From NCBI GenBank assembly GCA_963678705.1, contig OY783216.1, positions 8,928,001-8,992,000 on the forward strand: DNA of 64,000 nt, in the 5' to 3' direction. The number at the start of each line of letters is the position of its first letter. The first letter of the stretch is position 1. The notes beneath the pieces were generated by a model that saw nothing but the letters and a program-made list of their open reading frames with translations, ran no database searches and had not been told where the DNA came from. The DNA is from Panorpa germanica. Its lineage: Eukaryota > Arthropoda > Insecta > Mecoptera > Panorpidae. This document shows positions 1-12,421 of this stretch, one piece after another. A program made the translations under genes and the position numbers.

Positions 1-27
1 AATTAAGACATAGGACACAAGCCCACT
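1..27 (+). repeat. Right terminus of family A inverted-repeat element
   Basis: The first bases read AATTAAGACATAGGACACAA followed by GCCCA. They are the same right-hand end as the full copy ending at 1861. Only the terminus is in the window; the body lies to the left. The end sits in the intron just before the exon at 58. Confidence 0.8.
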
Positions 28-57
28 GAACTAATGAACAAATTTACTTGTAAATAG

Positions 58-444
58 GAAGTGCACGGCCTCTTGGATACGGTAGAAGCGTAGCCTGGAC
101 CCCATCTTCAATGAGTAGTACATCAGGACCAACTGTTCCAGATTGGGCAACAGCTACCACAAGAAAAACATGGCAAAGTAATTACTACTTTCAAATATTT
201 AATCATGAATACAGCAGTTGTTATTATATGTTAATAATTTGCAGATGAAGTTAGCGCTACTCAGCCATGGTACCCTCAATCCGGTGGTTACTATGGCAAC
301 AAAATTGACGAGCCGAATCAACAAGGTCTCTCCAATCCACAATACGATAACGCGGATAACGCTTCTCCAGAAAGATTTTATTCAAAAGATATTATTGTAT
401 TAATTTCGTGTTTGTTTGCGGGGGTTATGTTTTTGCATTTCTAA
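58..444 (+). CDS. C-terminal two exons of an unidentified protein with a hydrophobic tail
   Basis: I do not recognise this gene. Two exons can be read in one frame: 58-177 (acceptor AAATAG, donor A|GTAATT, leaving one base) and 245-444 (acceptor TTTGCAG, stop TAA at 442-444). Together they give about 105 residues. The first exon is Ser/Thr-rich (for example WTPSSMSSTSGPTVPDWA). The second is rich in Asn, Gln, Pro and Tyr and ends in a hydrophobic stretch, IIVLISCLFAGVMFLHF, directly before the stop. Such an end fits a tail-anchored membrane protein or a GPI-anchor signal; the sequence alone does not decide. Splice phase agreement (1 base + 2 bases) supports the joined reading. The upstream exons are outside the window. 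Confidence 0.55.
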
Positions 445-1222
445 ATTAGCAACAAAACCACTAGGAATAGAAACTTCGGTTTATGAAATAAATTTATTAA
501 CAATTTTATCGAAAAGTTTTTTACTTCCGAAATTTATAACCTACAAAAAACTTTTCACATATGAAAAGTCAAAAATTAGAAAGAACAAAATGTAGATCTT
601 ACAAAGATATAACAAATAGAATTATATTTAATAATATATTATAGTTAATAATAAATATAAAGTATACTATTAATAGAGCTATATATTATTTATTAGATGT
701 TTACAGTAAAATTTCTGTTTTATTAACATGAAAACAAATTATGCAAAATTTGTGTAACATTCTCTATTAGGTTATTTATATATATTTTTAGTTTATCTGT
801 AAAAGATTATGGTAATAACTAATAAATTTATATTTATTTCATTACATAATATATGTTTTATTTAATTTATTCATAACTTAAGCTTTTTAAACTTATATAC
901 TTGTTTCTAAATGAACTAAAGTTTTTATTGATATGACTATCTTTAGTGGTTATATATACAAAGGCACTAGCGCCCAGGCGGCCAAGCCATCAACTAAAAA
1001 TGATTCGATTTTTTTTAATTTATTGGTTACCTTTGCATTTAATGAATAAATTGTTTGAAGAGTTTCCCGCCATTAAGAATTTAGTGCATAAATCTGCTAC
1101 TAGATGCTATCCCGAGTAAAGTTTTGTAAGAGTCCTCGAGTTTTAAAACATGTTCTAATCTCTTTAGGTATGAAATAGTATTACTATCAAAAATGTTTGT
1201 AGAGCATATAGGCAATGACTTG
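445..1222. other. AT-rich intergenic DNA, no gene seen
   Basis: Probably holds the 3' UTR of the preceding gene, then AT-rich DNA. No coding signal, RNA gene or clear repeat was seen apart from the transposon copy that begins at 1223. Confidence 0.5.
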
Positions 1223-1861
1223 AATGGGCTTGTGTCCTCATTTTTTAGTGGTCGATTTTTCAATTGTTGATTGAAATTGATGTTAATAAATGTGTATTGG
1301 CGTGTCTATTTTATTAAATATCTAAATATTGACGGAGATATAGCAATTAAAAATTCGAATTGCAGTTTTAGCGCTAGAAATGGTCGGCCATATTTGTATG
1401 ACATGAACTGCATTTTAACGTCAGTTATTTGTTGAGTAGGTCAGTGTTGTGGTAATGTTTTGTAGCTGTTGGTACTCAAACAATCCAGTCAAGTCAAAGA
1501 ATAATAAGTTTTTACTTTATTTAACCCTGTTAAGGCAGACATAATATTGGAATTTTATTGTTCCTTGAAATAACTGTAAATAATATTTGATATTTTGATA
1601 TATAAATACATATAGCAGAGATTTATGATCTGTAAGGTTGGTAACCTTACACAAGGATTGTGATGTCACATGCATTTGGAGTTTGTACAACGTTGAATCC
1701 CTTTAATAATTAAAGAGACAAAATGACTTTTTTAATTGTTAATATCTCCTAACATATAAGGAGTTATTAAAAAATAATTGAACATTTGAGGTTCTAGTAA
1801 CCCACTTTATCAATATATAGTACACTTTTATAGAAATTAAGACATAGGACACAAGCCCATT
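1223..1861 (+). mobile_element. Family A terminal-inverted-repeat element, full copy (639 bp)
   Basis: Both ends carry the same sequence in inverted orientation: AATGGGCTTGTGTCCT at the left, and AGGACACAAGCCCATT at the right, about 16 bp. There is no open reading frame of note, so it looks non-autonomous (MITE-like). It is the reference copy for the partial and reversed copies at 5801, 39687, 43241, 46922, 62120 and 63109. A target duplication was not clear, so the superfamily is not assigned. Confidence 0.8.
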
Positions 1862-3179
1862 TCATCATATAGGATATATTACAAGTTTTCTAATTGATAT
1901 TTTAAAGGTTACTTGTCAAATAGATCCGTATACGTCCTTGTACCATGAACATACATATATCACCATATTTTATTAACGTAAATTCCCAATTATCTTAACG
2001 TTTCTTATTTCTTATTTTTTTACATACATACTATGATACTTAACCTTAAAATGATGAATTTACTTTCATCTCAGACACTGTTACGCATTAACCATTTATT
2101 TACATCAAATTAAAACAGTGTCCTTGAAATTTTAAAATGCTCTTATGTGTTGTGTGTAGAAGCCCCACTGATTTGGAGGATTTAAATACTTTGGAAATCG
2201 AACGCACAGCCGCAGTCAATTATAACAAGTCTGGCACGGAATACAAAATATTCAATCTGTCAAGTTGAAGTGCAAGGAATACATTTATATTTAAACAGCC
2301 ATTGAACTGTAAATTGAAATAGTAATCATTAGTGAAAAGTGTGTAATATATTTATAAAAAGTGCAATAAGTGATTTGTTAAAGTAAAGGACATGCTATTT
2401 AAAATCATTAGCTAATATATAAATCTGTATAAGATTCAAATCAATCAACACTATAATTAGTTCAAAAATATACCAACAGAGTTTGTTTTAGTTTGGCACT
2501 GGGAACGTTTATTTTATTTTGCTTTTGTTTAGGTTGTGTACCATTTTTTAATTTGATATTTAGAAAATTTATTATAACCTTATCTTACATTAATGTAATA
2601 TTTAATCTAAAAGGATCTTTTTTTTATTTTATAGTTATTTTAAAAGCCTCAAAAGCTTAAACAGTGTCTTAAGTGTCTTGTTTAAGAAGTTTCCATAAAG
2701 TATTTTTCAAAAAGTCGTAAAATTAATTACCACATAAAGTTTTGATATTATTAACGTTGTGGTCAAAGAAAAACAAAATCATTTTCTTATTAGTCTTTAG
2801 GCTAGTCTCATAATTGTTAAAAATTTAGCAGTAAAACAGAAATTTAGATATCTATATCTTCGTATCAATAATAATTTAATAAAATCTTTAATTGTATAAA
2901 AGATTCTTTTCCATTACTTTTACGAATTATAATTTTATCAAAATGTTGTCGACAACAAATCTTGTTTTTATTAAAACATTCTTCTGAACCAACCGATTAT
3001 TTATTAAGTAATCAAATCACCTTTAGTATTTTAGGAATTGAGAAAGTGTTTAATTTAAGATCTTGACCATTGCGCAAGATTATCAGCATGCTGCAATAAC
3101 AAGACAGATCACCAAATAATTTGGGTCAACACAATTTAAATATTATAAAATAATAAGTTGCATAAATTTAAAGAACAAG
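1862..3179. promoter_or_regulatory. Upstream region of the GMC oxidoreductase gene
   Basis: A 1.3 kb non-coding stretch. Near 2180 there is a TATA-like ATTTAAATAC, followed about 30 bp downstream by a CAGTCAAT initiator-like motif. This spacing is what a core promoter with a non-coding first exon would show, but it is an inference from short motifs. The rest is AT-rich with nothing recognisable. Confidence 0.25.
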
Positions 3180-6100
3180 ATGGATTCAACATATTTATGT
3201 TTAATAACTTTTCTAATATCATCTATATCTCCAACAATTGGACAATTATTTTCACCGGAAATGATAAATATGTTTGATAGTAATCTAAACCTGATTCCCC
3301 CAAATGAACGAGGTAGAGTTAAAGATACAAGTCGTTTCGAAAAAGAATACGATTTCGTTGTTATTGGGGCCGGTTCTGGCGGGTCTGTAATGGCCAACAG
3401 ACTATCGGAAGTCTCCAACTGGTCCGTGTTGCTTTTGGAAGCTGGCGACGAAGAAATTTCGTTGACTGATATCCCATTACTGGCAGCATTGACCCAATTA
3501 ACCAGTTACAACTGGGGATACAAAACTTCTCCTGTTCCTGGAGCATGTTTGGGCCTCGAAGGAGGAGTCTGTAACTGGCCAAGGGGAAGAGCTCTTGGCG
3601 GATCAAGTGTTATCAACTTCATGATATACACAAGAGGAAACAAAAAGGATTACGATCATTGGGAAGAACTAGGAAATCAAGGTTGGAGTTATAAAGATGT
3701 TTTGCCGTACTTCTTAAAATCAGAAAATGTTGAAATACCCGATTTGAAAAATTCTCCGTTCCACTCCACCGAAGGATATCTTACAGTAGATGACGTCCCG
3801 TACAAATCCCCATTAACGAAAGAGTTTCTCAACGCTGGCATTGAAATGGGGTATAACATCAGTGACCTAAATGGCGAAAACCAAATTGGATTTTCATTAA
3901 CACAAGCTAATATTCGTAACGGTAGAAGATGTAGTGCTTCCAAAGCATTTTTAAGACCAATTAGGTTTCGGAAGAATTTACACGTTTCCAAAAACTCTCG
4001 CGTGACGAAAATTCTCATAGATCCAAACACCAAACAAATATTCGGTGTAGAATTCATAAAGAACAAAGTGAAATATATCGTGAAAGCAAAGAAAGAAGTT
4101 ATTTTAAGCGCTGGCACTATAGGATCTGCACATTTACTTCTTCTTTCCGGTGTGGGACCAAAGGAGCACTTAAATAAATTCGGAATTCCTGTTATACAAG
4201 ATTTAAAAGTGGGTTATAATTTGCAAGATCATATATCCTTGTCAGGACTGGCGTTTCGAGTGAATGCATCCATCACCGTGGTTGAATCAAGAATGCAAAG
4301 CAATCCGGTTCCGTTATTAGACTACATCCTTCACGGAAGAGGGCCATACACAATCCCTGGTGGGGCAGAAGCCTTAGCATTCATCAAAACAAAGTACAAC
4401 CAACGTGGGGAAGATTACCCTGATATTGAGGTGGTTCTAGGAGCCGGTGCCTTGAGTGGTGACTCATCAGGAACCCTAAGAAAACTGTTAGGAATTACTG
4501 ATGAGTTTTATAAAAAAGTTTATGGAAGTATAATAGATACTGACGCATTTGCTATGGCTCCTATTTTGCTAAATCCAAAAAGTAGGGGTAGGATCTCGTT
4601 AAAAAGTCGGAATCCATTTCACTGGCCAATCATGGAGCCTAATTATTTTCAAGATGAGCAAGATTTAAAAACACTAAGGGAAGGTGCTAAACTGGTAAGT
4701 TTGGAATTACATTACTTATTTTATATTTACTGTTTATTAAGGTGCTCTATTCTATTTGACCAGAGGTGGAGCAAATGCGTGTTGTGTGTCTTAGATATAT
4801 TCCATTATTTTTATAAGACTACGTTACAAACACTATACCACTACTACAAAACTCTCTCAGAGATTTAAAATAGAGCAAATATTCCTCAGAATTACATTAA
4901 AAAACAACGATGAACTTATTTGGTTAACGTAAAACAAATTTTGTGAATTGCATACGTAATGCGCCTAGAAGGGTTGCAACCTAAGTTTCATCACTTCAAC
5001 TGTACACTTACTTCCATCGGAGCTACCTTTAAAGAACTTTCATTTCGTTCCTTGTGAACACAGTGAATAGTAATTTGTATGAAAAATAATATTTTGTACC
5101 TTACTCATTAATTTTCTACTAATGAACATTTTTAACATGAACGCATTGTGAACACGGCCTATGTTGAAGATAAGCATGTTTCAAGGCCTGCTTAGTAGGT
5201 GTCATTAGCATATAATTATTGAACGGCACATAATTATTGGAGCAAATAGACCTCTAACTCTTTAGAAACTCTTTACATAGGTTGTGTGTACGTGATACAG
5301 AACAACCGTAGCGCAAATATTGCACAATAAAACTGCACAGTTCCAAAGTAAGTAGCAAGTAAAAATTATTAGATCGAGGTTAATCACACAAATTGTAGGG
5401 TGCTGCCACCGCAGAGAAGTTGAAACTAATGATCCTTGACATTTCACGATTCGCACCGCGGGAAATTTGAAATTACATCGAGAGAAAATATTATATATTA
5501 CCTTGTAAGGCATGCATTCTTTAAGACATAAATACATTTTTAATTTACACTTCTGTGTTTTCAGACTGTTCAAATTGCCAGAACCAGCGGTTTCAAAAAA
5601 TACAATACAACGCTGCACAATGTACCATTTTTGGGTTGCGAACATTTGATTTTCGAGTCTGATGAATATTGGGAGTGCTGTATTAGACAAGTGGGTGGTA
5701 CCTTACATCATCAGGTAATAATTGTGATTTAAAACTAATTATTAAAATCATTCATTTATCTCGTTTATAGTAAATGCGAAGTAGGAAAACATTAGATCCC
5801 AATGGGCTTGTGTCCTCATCCTTTAGTGGTCGATTTTTCAATTGTTGATTGAAATTGATGTTAATAAATGTGTATTGGCGTGTCTATTTTATTAAATATC
5901 TAAATGTTGAAGGATAGCAATTAAAAATTCGAATTGTAGTTTTAACGCTAAAAATGGTCGGCCATTTGTATGACGTGCAATGCATTTTATACATCAGTTA
6001 TTTGTTGAGTAGGTCAGTGCTGTGTTAATGTTCTGTAGCTGTTGGTAGTCGAAATAATCAAGTCAAGTCAAAGAATGATAAGTTTTTATTTTATTTAACC

Positions 6101-6840
6101 CTGTTACGGCAGACATAATATTGAAATTTATATTTATAATGAAATATTTTTGTAGAACGAATCTTATGTATCATAATTTGGATTCGCGCGTCTGTGGACG
6201 TTTACCTTAAGACCCTGTATTATGGAGTACTTACATATAACAAGAGATTGTCTATTATTGTTTTAAAACAATTATACTTTAACACCTTATTGTTAATAAT
6301 GTTTAATTGATGACCTTAACATACTTTAAGAATACATTTAATTTGAGTAAATAAACAAAATTAATTACAAGTTCATCTGTTAAGATAATTGGAAAAGTCA
6401 AGGATGGTCATTGTTCTTAAGGACCAAATCTTGAGGCTCTTTTCAACTCATTTTAATTTAACAACCTCGGTGGTCCATTTGCTTTGTTTGCTGGTAAAAT
6501 GTTTCATTTAAAGATTACTCCCGTAAAATGTAATTATTTTCTCATTAATAAAAACTACAAAATGGCTGATATAATTCTTCTACGCATGTACCTAAATATT
6601 TAAGATATTACAAACAAATAATTAAATATTTCACAGGTTGGTACTTGTAAAATGGGTCCTTCTACCGATAAGGACGCTGTCGTAGACCCAGAACTCCTAG
6701 TGTATGGAATTCAAGGCTTGAGAGTTGTGGATGCCTCCATTATGCCTGTAATTCCTGCATCGCATACAAACGCTCCCATTTATATGATAGGTGAAAAAGC
6801 AGCTGACATGGTAAAACAAAAATGGAAAGGATTTGTATAA
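3180..6840 (+). CDS. GMC oxidoreductase (glucose dehydrogenase-like), FAD-dependent, secreted
   Basis: Three exons, all joined in phase 0: 3180-4694 (505 codons), 5565-5714 (50), 6637-6840 (67 plus stop), total 622 aa, the usual length for insect GMC enzymes. A signal peptide is visible at residues 1-21 (ATG at 3180). The FAD dinucleotide fold is [18 protein letters not shown] near residue 60, with [11 protein letters not shown] at about residue 138. A second family signature, [18 protein letters not shown], lies near 317. The last two exons bring the active-site His-His (GGTLHHQ, then VGTCKMGPS) and the Asn of ASHTNAP. These enzymes oxidise alcohols or sugars and pass electrons from FAD to a quinone or oxygen. 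The substrate cannot be read from the sequence; insects have many paralogues with roles in cuticle, immunity and detoxification. Intron 2 carries a truncated family A transposon. A polyadenylation signal AATAAA lies just past the stop, near 6858. Confidence 0.93.
5801..6132 (+). mobile_element. Family A element, truncated copy in a GMC intron
   Basis: It starts with the family terminus AATGGGCTTGTGTCCTCAT and follows the 1223-1861 copy, with scattered changes, for about 330 bp. Similarity stops after GACATAATATTGAAATT and the right half is missing. It lies in intron 2 of the GMC oxidoreductase, sense orientation. Confidence 0.8.
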
Positions 6841-7606
6841 AATACTTTCTAGACCATGAATAAAATGTGTATTCACTTAAAATATAATAAAAATACAGAT
6901 TTTGAAGTAAAAAATTGTGTAATGTAATTATATTTAGGACGTCCTTATTAATAACACCATAATAAAACACGCTGCCTGTTTGTAAACTAATTTAAATCTA
7001 ACATTCTATCCAATCCGATCTATCAGTAACTAGTATAACTATTATGAAAATATAATTTAATCGGAATATAATTGGTGTGTAGCTTAGGTAACTCCACGTC
7101 ATAAAACTTAGCGTTTTTCGTTCGGGGAAAATGTCAATTATCCGACACCTAGTTCGGCATACGTAAATTGTCAAGCCACATCCAATGTCATTCCTTAACC
7201 ATGCAAAATTCTACACGTCAGTTAATTTATAAATAAAAAAAATACATTGTCTTTAGTGTTTCTTATGAAAGTTTATATCTAAAACAAGTAAGTTGAAATT
7301 ATTATTTTAATTTATTACTTCCTTATGTATTTTCAATTGTTGTTTTACACAATAATTATGACATTTATATTTTTATTATGGTAATGCACTTGTGTAAACA
7401 ATTTTTATTTTAACAAGTTGAATTATTTATCAGTTCTTTGCTTAAATAAAAAGTATTTCAAGCACTAAAAGTCTAATGACGCTTATCTATTTTTATTTAA
7501 TGCTGTATTAAAGTTTCAATTACATTCAATTGCTTCGTGAAGTACGGTTCACTTGGCTATATTTAATAGTACAAGGTTACTAAATATTAAAATTGTTTTT
7601 GTAGTT
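6841..7606. promoter_or_regulatory. Intergenic and 5' region of nucleobindin
   Basis: It contains the GMC 3' UTR and then the nucleobindin promoter region. A possible non-coding exon ends at a donor-like AACAA|GTAAGTT near 7287. It would join an acceptor TTTTTGTAG just two bases before the ATG at 7607. No other feature seen. Confidence 0.35.
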
Positions 7607-10473
7607 ATGTTTAAGGCGTTGCTCTTATGCATTTTCGTGGCGTTGATTGGGGAAATAGTATGTCCACCAGTGACTACAAAAAAGCCCGGGGAGCATCCTC
7701 CTCCCCCAGACTCTGAAGTGGGTGATACTAAAATGTCTGACTACATAGCGTATCATCATTATCTAGAACAAGTTGTAAAAGCTCTAGAGAGCGATCCAGT
7801 ATTCAGGGAGAAATTGGAAAAAGCAGAAGAAGTGGACATAAGGGTGAGTAAATTACACTTGTTTCCTTATGTGCTCTAAGTTTATTTTATACATATAGTT
7901 ACATACATTGCTAATGCCACGTTTCCTTAATTAACTATTATTTAGACTGGCAAAATAGCTAACGAATTGGAATACGTAAATCATAACGTACGCACCAAAT
8001 TAGATGAACTTAAACGTACAGAATTAGAACGTTTGAAACACTTAGCAACAAAAACTTTTGAACTCCAAAACGATATTGATCCAGAACATTTAAAAATTGG
8101 GGAACATTTAGACGAGTTAAATAAACACACTTTTGAAATTGAAGATTTAAAGAAATTGATTTTAAAAACCACTCATGATCTCGCTGAAGCTGATAAGAAG
8201 AGAAGGGCAGAGTTTAAGGTCAGGTCATATCAGTTTTTAAATATTATATTATGCGTAATATGTTTGTATAATAGTATTTAATATTGTTTTCCTTTTCAGG
8301 AATATGAAATGCAAAAAGAGTTTGAAAAACAGGAAGTTCTTACTCATCTTGATGAGGAACATAAGAAGGAATATTTGAAAAAAGTTAAGGAACAAGAAGA
8401 AAAGCATAAGAAACATGATCCTGTATGAAATCTATTATAACTATTTCTTTATAAGTAATTTTATTTCGTCATAATTTCATAATATAAAACAAATACTGTT
8501 TTAGTTGCATCATCCAGGAAGTAAAAAACAATTAGAAGAGGTATGGGAAAAAGAAGATCACATGGAAAACCAAGATTTTGACCCAAAAACATTCTTCGCT
8601 TTACATGGTCCGTGACAATAGTTAACGACAGTAATCTATAATTATATTTTTTTAATATATTATTTTATTATTTAGATTTGGATGGAAACAAAGTATGGGA
8701 TCAAGATGAAGTTAAAGCTTTATTCCGTAAAGAATTAGATAAAATGTATCAAGCTGGAATTCCGGAAGATGACATGAGGGAACGTGCTGAAGAAATGGAA
8801 CGCATGAGAGAACACGTATTTTCTGAAGCTGATACCAATAGAGACGGCCTAATAAGGTAGTCAAATTTTCCTCTCCTTAGGTTGTTATAAAGGAGGAAAA
8901 ATTTACATTAATTTGTGTATTTACAGTTACGATGAATTTTACGCACAATCTCAAAAGGAAGAATTTAATCGTGACCCTGGTTGGGATGGTCTTGACACAC
9001 AACAAGTTTACTCACCAGAAGAGTACGCAGCTTATGAAAAACATCAGCGAGATGAAATTCAACGAATGATTTCACAGGGCCTTGTAAGTATTATAGAATC
9101 TATAACTAATAATTAATATTTTAGTTTCGTTTCATTTCATAGTTATTTACAATAAAAATATATGCATGTAGTATTAATGTAGGCACGTTTTTTTTAGTTA
9201 TTTTACGTTTTTGTCTTTAGTCTAGTATTTTTAGTCTTTATTTTACGTTTGTTTTGTTTAATTATATATTTGTTAAATTTTCGTTTTTTGAAGTTAAGTT
9301 TAATCAAACTATAATACAGATATAGTTTTATTTTAACACTCATCACTAGCACTAATTTAGCATGTTAGTTTCTTTTTTAATTTTGTATCTCTACACGTTT
9401 ATAACACTCCGTATTGTACTGTATTATTTGCCATTGCTTTTTTGGTAGCTACCACCAGACCCTAGAGTCCAATATGGATATGATGGCCATCAGCAAAATG
9501 GACAGGTAAGTCAACAAAAATCAATGCAAATGTGTGAGAAGTGAGAATGATGAGAAATGCGGTTTTGTGCGTTTAACTAACAGCGTAAAAATTAAACTGA
9601 GTATTTTACATTTTATATTACTTATTAATGAAATGTTTTTTATATGTTTAGTTCCCACCTCAAGGACATCCAGCGTATCAAAATATAGCGCAACAACAAG
9701 AGTTACATCCTGGACAAGTTCCTCAAGCTCAGTACCACCCACAACAACCTCCTCAAGCACAATATCACCCTCAACAACCTCCTCAAGGTCAATATCATGG
9801 TCAACAACCACCTCAAGGACAATACCAGGCTCATCAACCTCCTCAAGGTCAATATCATGGCCAGCAACCTCCTCAAGGTCAATATCATGCTCAACAACCA
9901 CCTCAAGGACAATACCAGGCTCAACAACCACCTCAAGGACAATACCAGGCTCAACAACCACCTCAAGGACAATACCAGGCTCAACAACCGCCTCAAGGGC
10001 AATACCAGGCTCAACAACCGCCTCAAGGGCAATACCAAGCTCAACAAGGGCAACACCAGGCTCAACAACCACCTCAAGGACAATACCAGGCTCAACAGCC
10101 TCCCTCAGGCCAAGTACCTCAAGGACAACAACCGCCGCACAACGTAAATCAGGTAAATAAAAAGTTAATAAGTAGTGAAATTGTTTCTTATCGTATTTAG
10201 TATAATTTATGGTTTTCAATATTTGCAGGGACAACCTCCAGCACAAGGAAAAAAGGAAATCGAAACTAATGAAATACAAAAACCTAAGCTGGCGGTAAAA
10301 CTTAGTCTTTAATATTTTAAAACTCTTAACTTTTTATTGGTATGAATACTAATTCAAATATTAATTTTCAGCCAGTTTTAAATCCAAGTAGTGCACATGG
10401 TCCACAACCAATTCCACCACTTAAAGAAGACGGTCAGCCTAAAAATGTGCCACCACAAGTTCAAGTTGTATAA
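7607..10473 (+). CDS. NUCB1: Nucleobindin (EF-hand Ca2+-binding secretory/Golgi protein)
   Basis: Nine coding exons, 599 aa: 7607-7843, 7946-8218, 8300-8422, 8505-8607, 8676-8856, 8927-9083, 9449-9505, 9652-10152, then 10229-10294 with the last at 10372-10473 (counting the last two separately gives ten segments). All phases agree. Start chosen at 7607 because the hydrophobic signal peptide MFKALLLCIFVALIGEIVC begins there. Residues 80-210 are a charged helical region. The family block HHPGSKKQLEEVWEKEDHM leads to EF-hand 1 (DLDGNKVWDQDE) and EF-hand 2 (DTNRDGLISYDE). EF-hand 1 has Lys where the invariant Gly normally stands. The C-terminus is an expanded Pro/Gln/Gly/Tyr repeat tail. Nucleobindins bind Ca2+ in the Golgi and secretory lumen and contact G-alpha subunits. 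AATAAA lies near 10507. Confidence 0.92.
9770..10095 (+). repeat. 30-bp coding tandem repeat (PPQGQYQAQQ) in nucleobindin
   Basis: About ten to eleven copies of a 30-bp unit, CCTCAAGGACAATACCAGGC plus TCAACAACCA, encode the decapeptide PPQGQYQAQQ with variants (YHGQQ, YHAQQ, YQAHQ). One unit is shortened to GQHQAQQ. The central units are almost identical in DNA, which suggests recent slippage or unequal exchange. The purine/pyrimidine bias also opens long reading frames on the other strand and frames, which are not genes. Confidence 0.9.
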
Positions 10474-10794
10474 AAAAATTAGGTATATTACGATTAAAGA
10501 CAAATAATAAAACTATTATGTTCAAAATTATATAGTTTTTATTTCTAACAATAACAAGTAGAACACATATTCCTTATTTAGATTTGTATTTATTTTTTTC
10601 GATATATTTATAAAAATAAAAAATTGGTTTATCTAACCAAAAATAAGTTTATCTTACAATACAAAAATAATAAAACTTCCAAATAAAGCTACATTTGTGG
10701 CATTTAATTTATTTAAATTATCTCCTAATAGTTAGAAGCGTAAAAAAAAAAAATAGTTAATAAGTAAAAACTAAAATTGATATTATTTTTTTAA
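10474..10794. other. Convergent 3' UTR spacer
   Basis: 320 bp of AT-rich DNA between the stops of two convergent genes (nucleobindin on plus, WDR77 on minus). It should hold both 3' UTRs. AATAAAACTATT near 10507 serves the plus gene. Nothing else seen. Confidence 0.6.
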
Positions 10795-12421
10795 TTATAA
10801 GGTAGAAACGGTATGTTTTAATATTTTATTATCGTATCCGCAGGTAATTAAATCTTGAGAATGCCATTTCCAAGCGATGCCTCTTACCATATCTTCATGG
10901 TGATCATTTTCGTAAATAAGTTTTAAATCTCCAGAGGACAGATCTAATACCTTTACTTCTGAAGTATCAGCACAACAACCAATTAATGATGAACTGTAAA
11001 AATAAAGTCATTTAATACATTTCCAATATTTTTTATATCTATAATTATTATGAAATATAATCTCAATATTTAAATAAGTCGTTTAAATTATGCGAACCTT
11101 GTTGGATTGAATTTAAGATTATGAAGAGGTGCTTCATATATATGAATATTTGAAACACATTTCTTAGGACTTCTTAAATCAACGCAGACAACATCACCGT
11201 TAATATTTCCAATAACTACAATAGAGGTTCCATATTGCCAATCAATAGCTGTTAGTCCATAGTCACTTTTAAACAGGCCTTTAATGAATGATATAATTAT
11301 ATAATTAACATGCACTATTTATTATAAGTATTAAAAACTATAAAGAAGTAATATGTTTCATTTATAATACCTGTAGCTGGAGTTGATTCCCTAACATCCC
11401 AAATCAATGCGCTCTTATCATTTGATGAAGATGCAAAGATATTAGATTCGGTAGGATTTGCCGCTAATCCACTAACGTAATCGGCATGAGCTGGTGCGTA
11501 ATTATGAATTGGAATAAACATGTTAGTCTTATAAGCAGTATCCCAAACCTAGTTCATTGAAATATAAGGAGAACTTAGTTAAATATCAGTAAGAGATGTA
11601 TGACGTTATTTTAAAACACTCACCTTAATTGCCAAATCTCCTTCTCCACCACCTGTGCAACATAGATTTGCATTGTATAATTTTGTTACACATAATACCA
11701 TATCATCGTGGCCCATAGTATGTCCAACAACATTCAGGCGGTTATTTTGTTGATCATAATTGTCTAGTGATAACAGTTTCACATTTCCAGTTTCTTCAGA
11801 TGCAAAAATCTATGTAGAAAAGGAAATATTATTATTTTTATCGCAAATATACCTAGTGCTTTCTTGATAATTGCAGAATTAAATACATACAACATTATTT
11901 TCAACAAATACTGCTGCACTAAGTACAACATTTGAATTAATTTCAGCTAATGATACATCTTTTAAGCAATCGTCTACATCTCTGTATAATTTCAGACAGC
12001 CATTCTGATATCTGCCAGTCAGATCATTCATACAAAGTATTGTTGTGTTGTCTACAAATAGTTTAAAAGTATGTAGGTAATTTATAAAGTAATATACATA
12101 AAATTTATAAATATTTAACATGTAAAAGCTATACAAAAAATTCTCTTCTTCAAGCAGTTGCTGGAAGGTATCCAAAAGACGTCATTATATGGAAGCACTT
12201 TCTAGATTATTATTGCACTACTATTATTCACGTTATTGATCAAAACTGTGGAAAACTCAACAAAATGGGATTATTTATAATTTGAATTAAAGAAGCATAC
12301 CTTCATATATTTCTAATATATCGAACTGTTTATGTGCTTTATCCTTGCAGTCTTGTTCCTTTTGGTTTAAGCGATATGCGTCAGCATTCAAATTGGCTTC
12401 GAAACGTATTAAATCCGACAT
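10795..12421 (-). CDS. WDR77: Methylosome protein 50 / WDR77 (PRMT5 cofactor), WD40 protein
   Basis: Six exons on the minus strand, joined in consistent phases: 12421-12301, 12051-11891, 11809-11624, 11548-11371, 11278-11098, 10993-10795, total 341 aa (human WDR77 is 342). WD-type blades can be read: LALIKVWDT-like ends after GGGEGDLAIK|VWDTAY, SSSNDKSALIWDVRES, and VICVDLRS-like strands. Diagnostic matches to the family are the early LTGRYQNGCLKLYRD and the end DMVRGIAWKWHSQDLITCGY followed by DNKILKH. WDR77 forms the hetero-octameric methylosome with PRMT5, which makes symmetric dimethylarginine on Sm proteins and histones; the Drosophila counterpart is valois, needed for germ plasm. I assign it by motif layout and length; another small WD40 protein is the alternative. 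It is divergent from Fbxw7, with about 600 bp between. Confidence 0.8.

Noticed and set aside
9521-10279. Long open frames on the minus strand and in other plus frames over the nucleobindin repeat
   Set aside because: They exist because the 30-bp repeat unit lacks stops in several frames. The coding frame is fixed by flanking exons, splice phase and family sequence.
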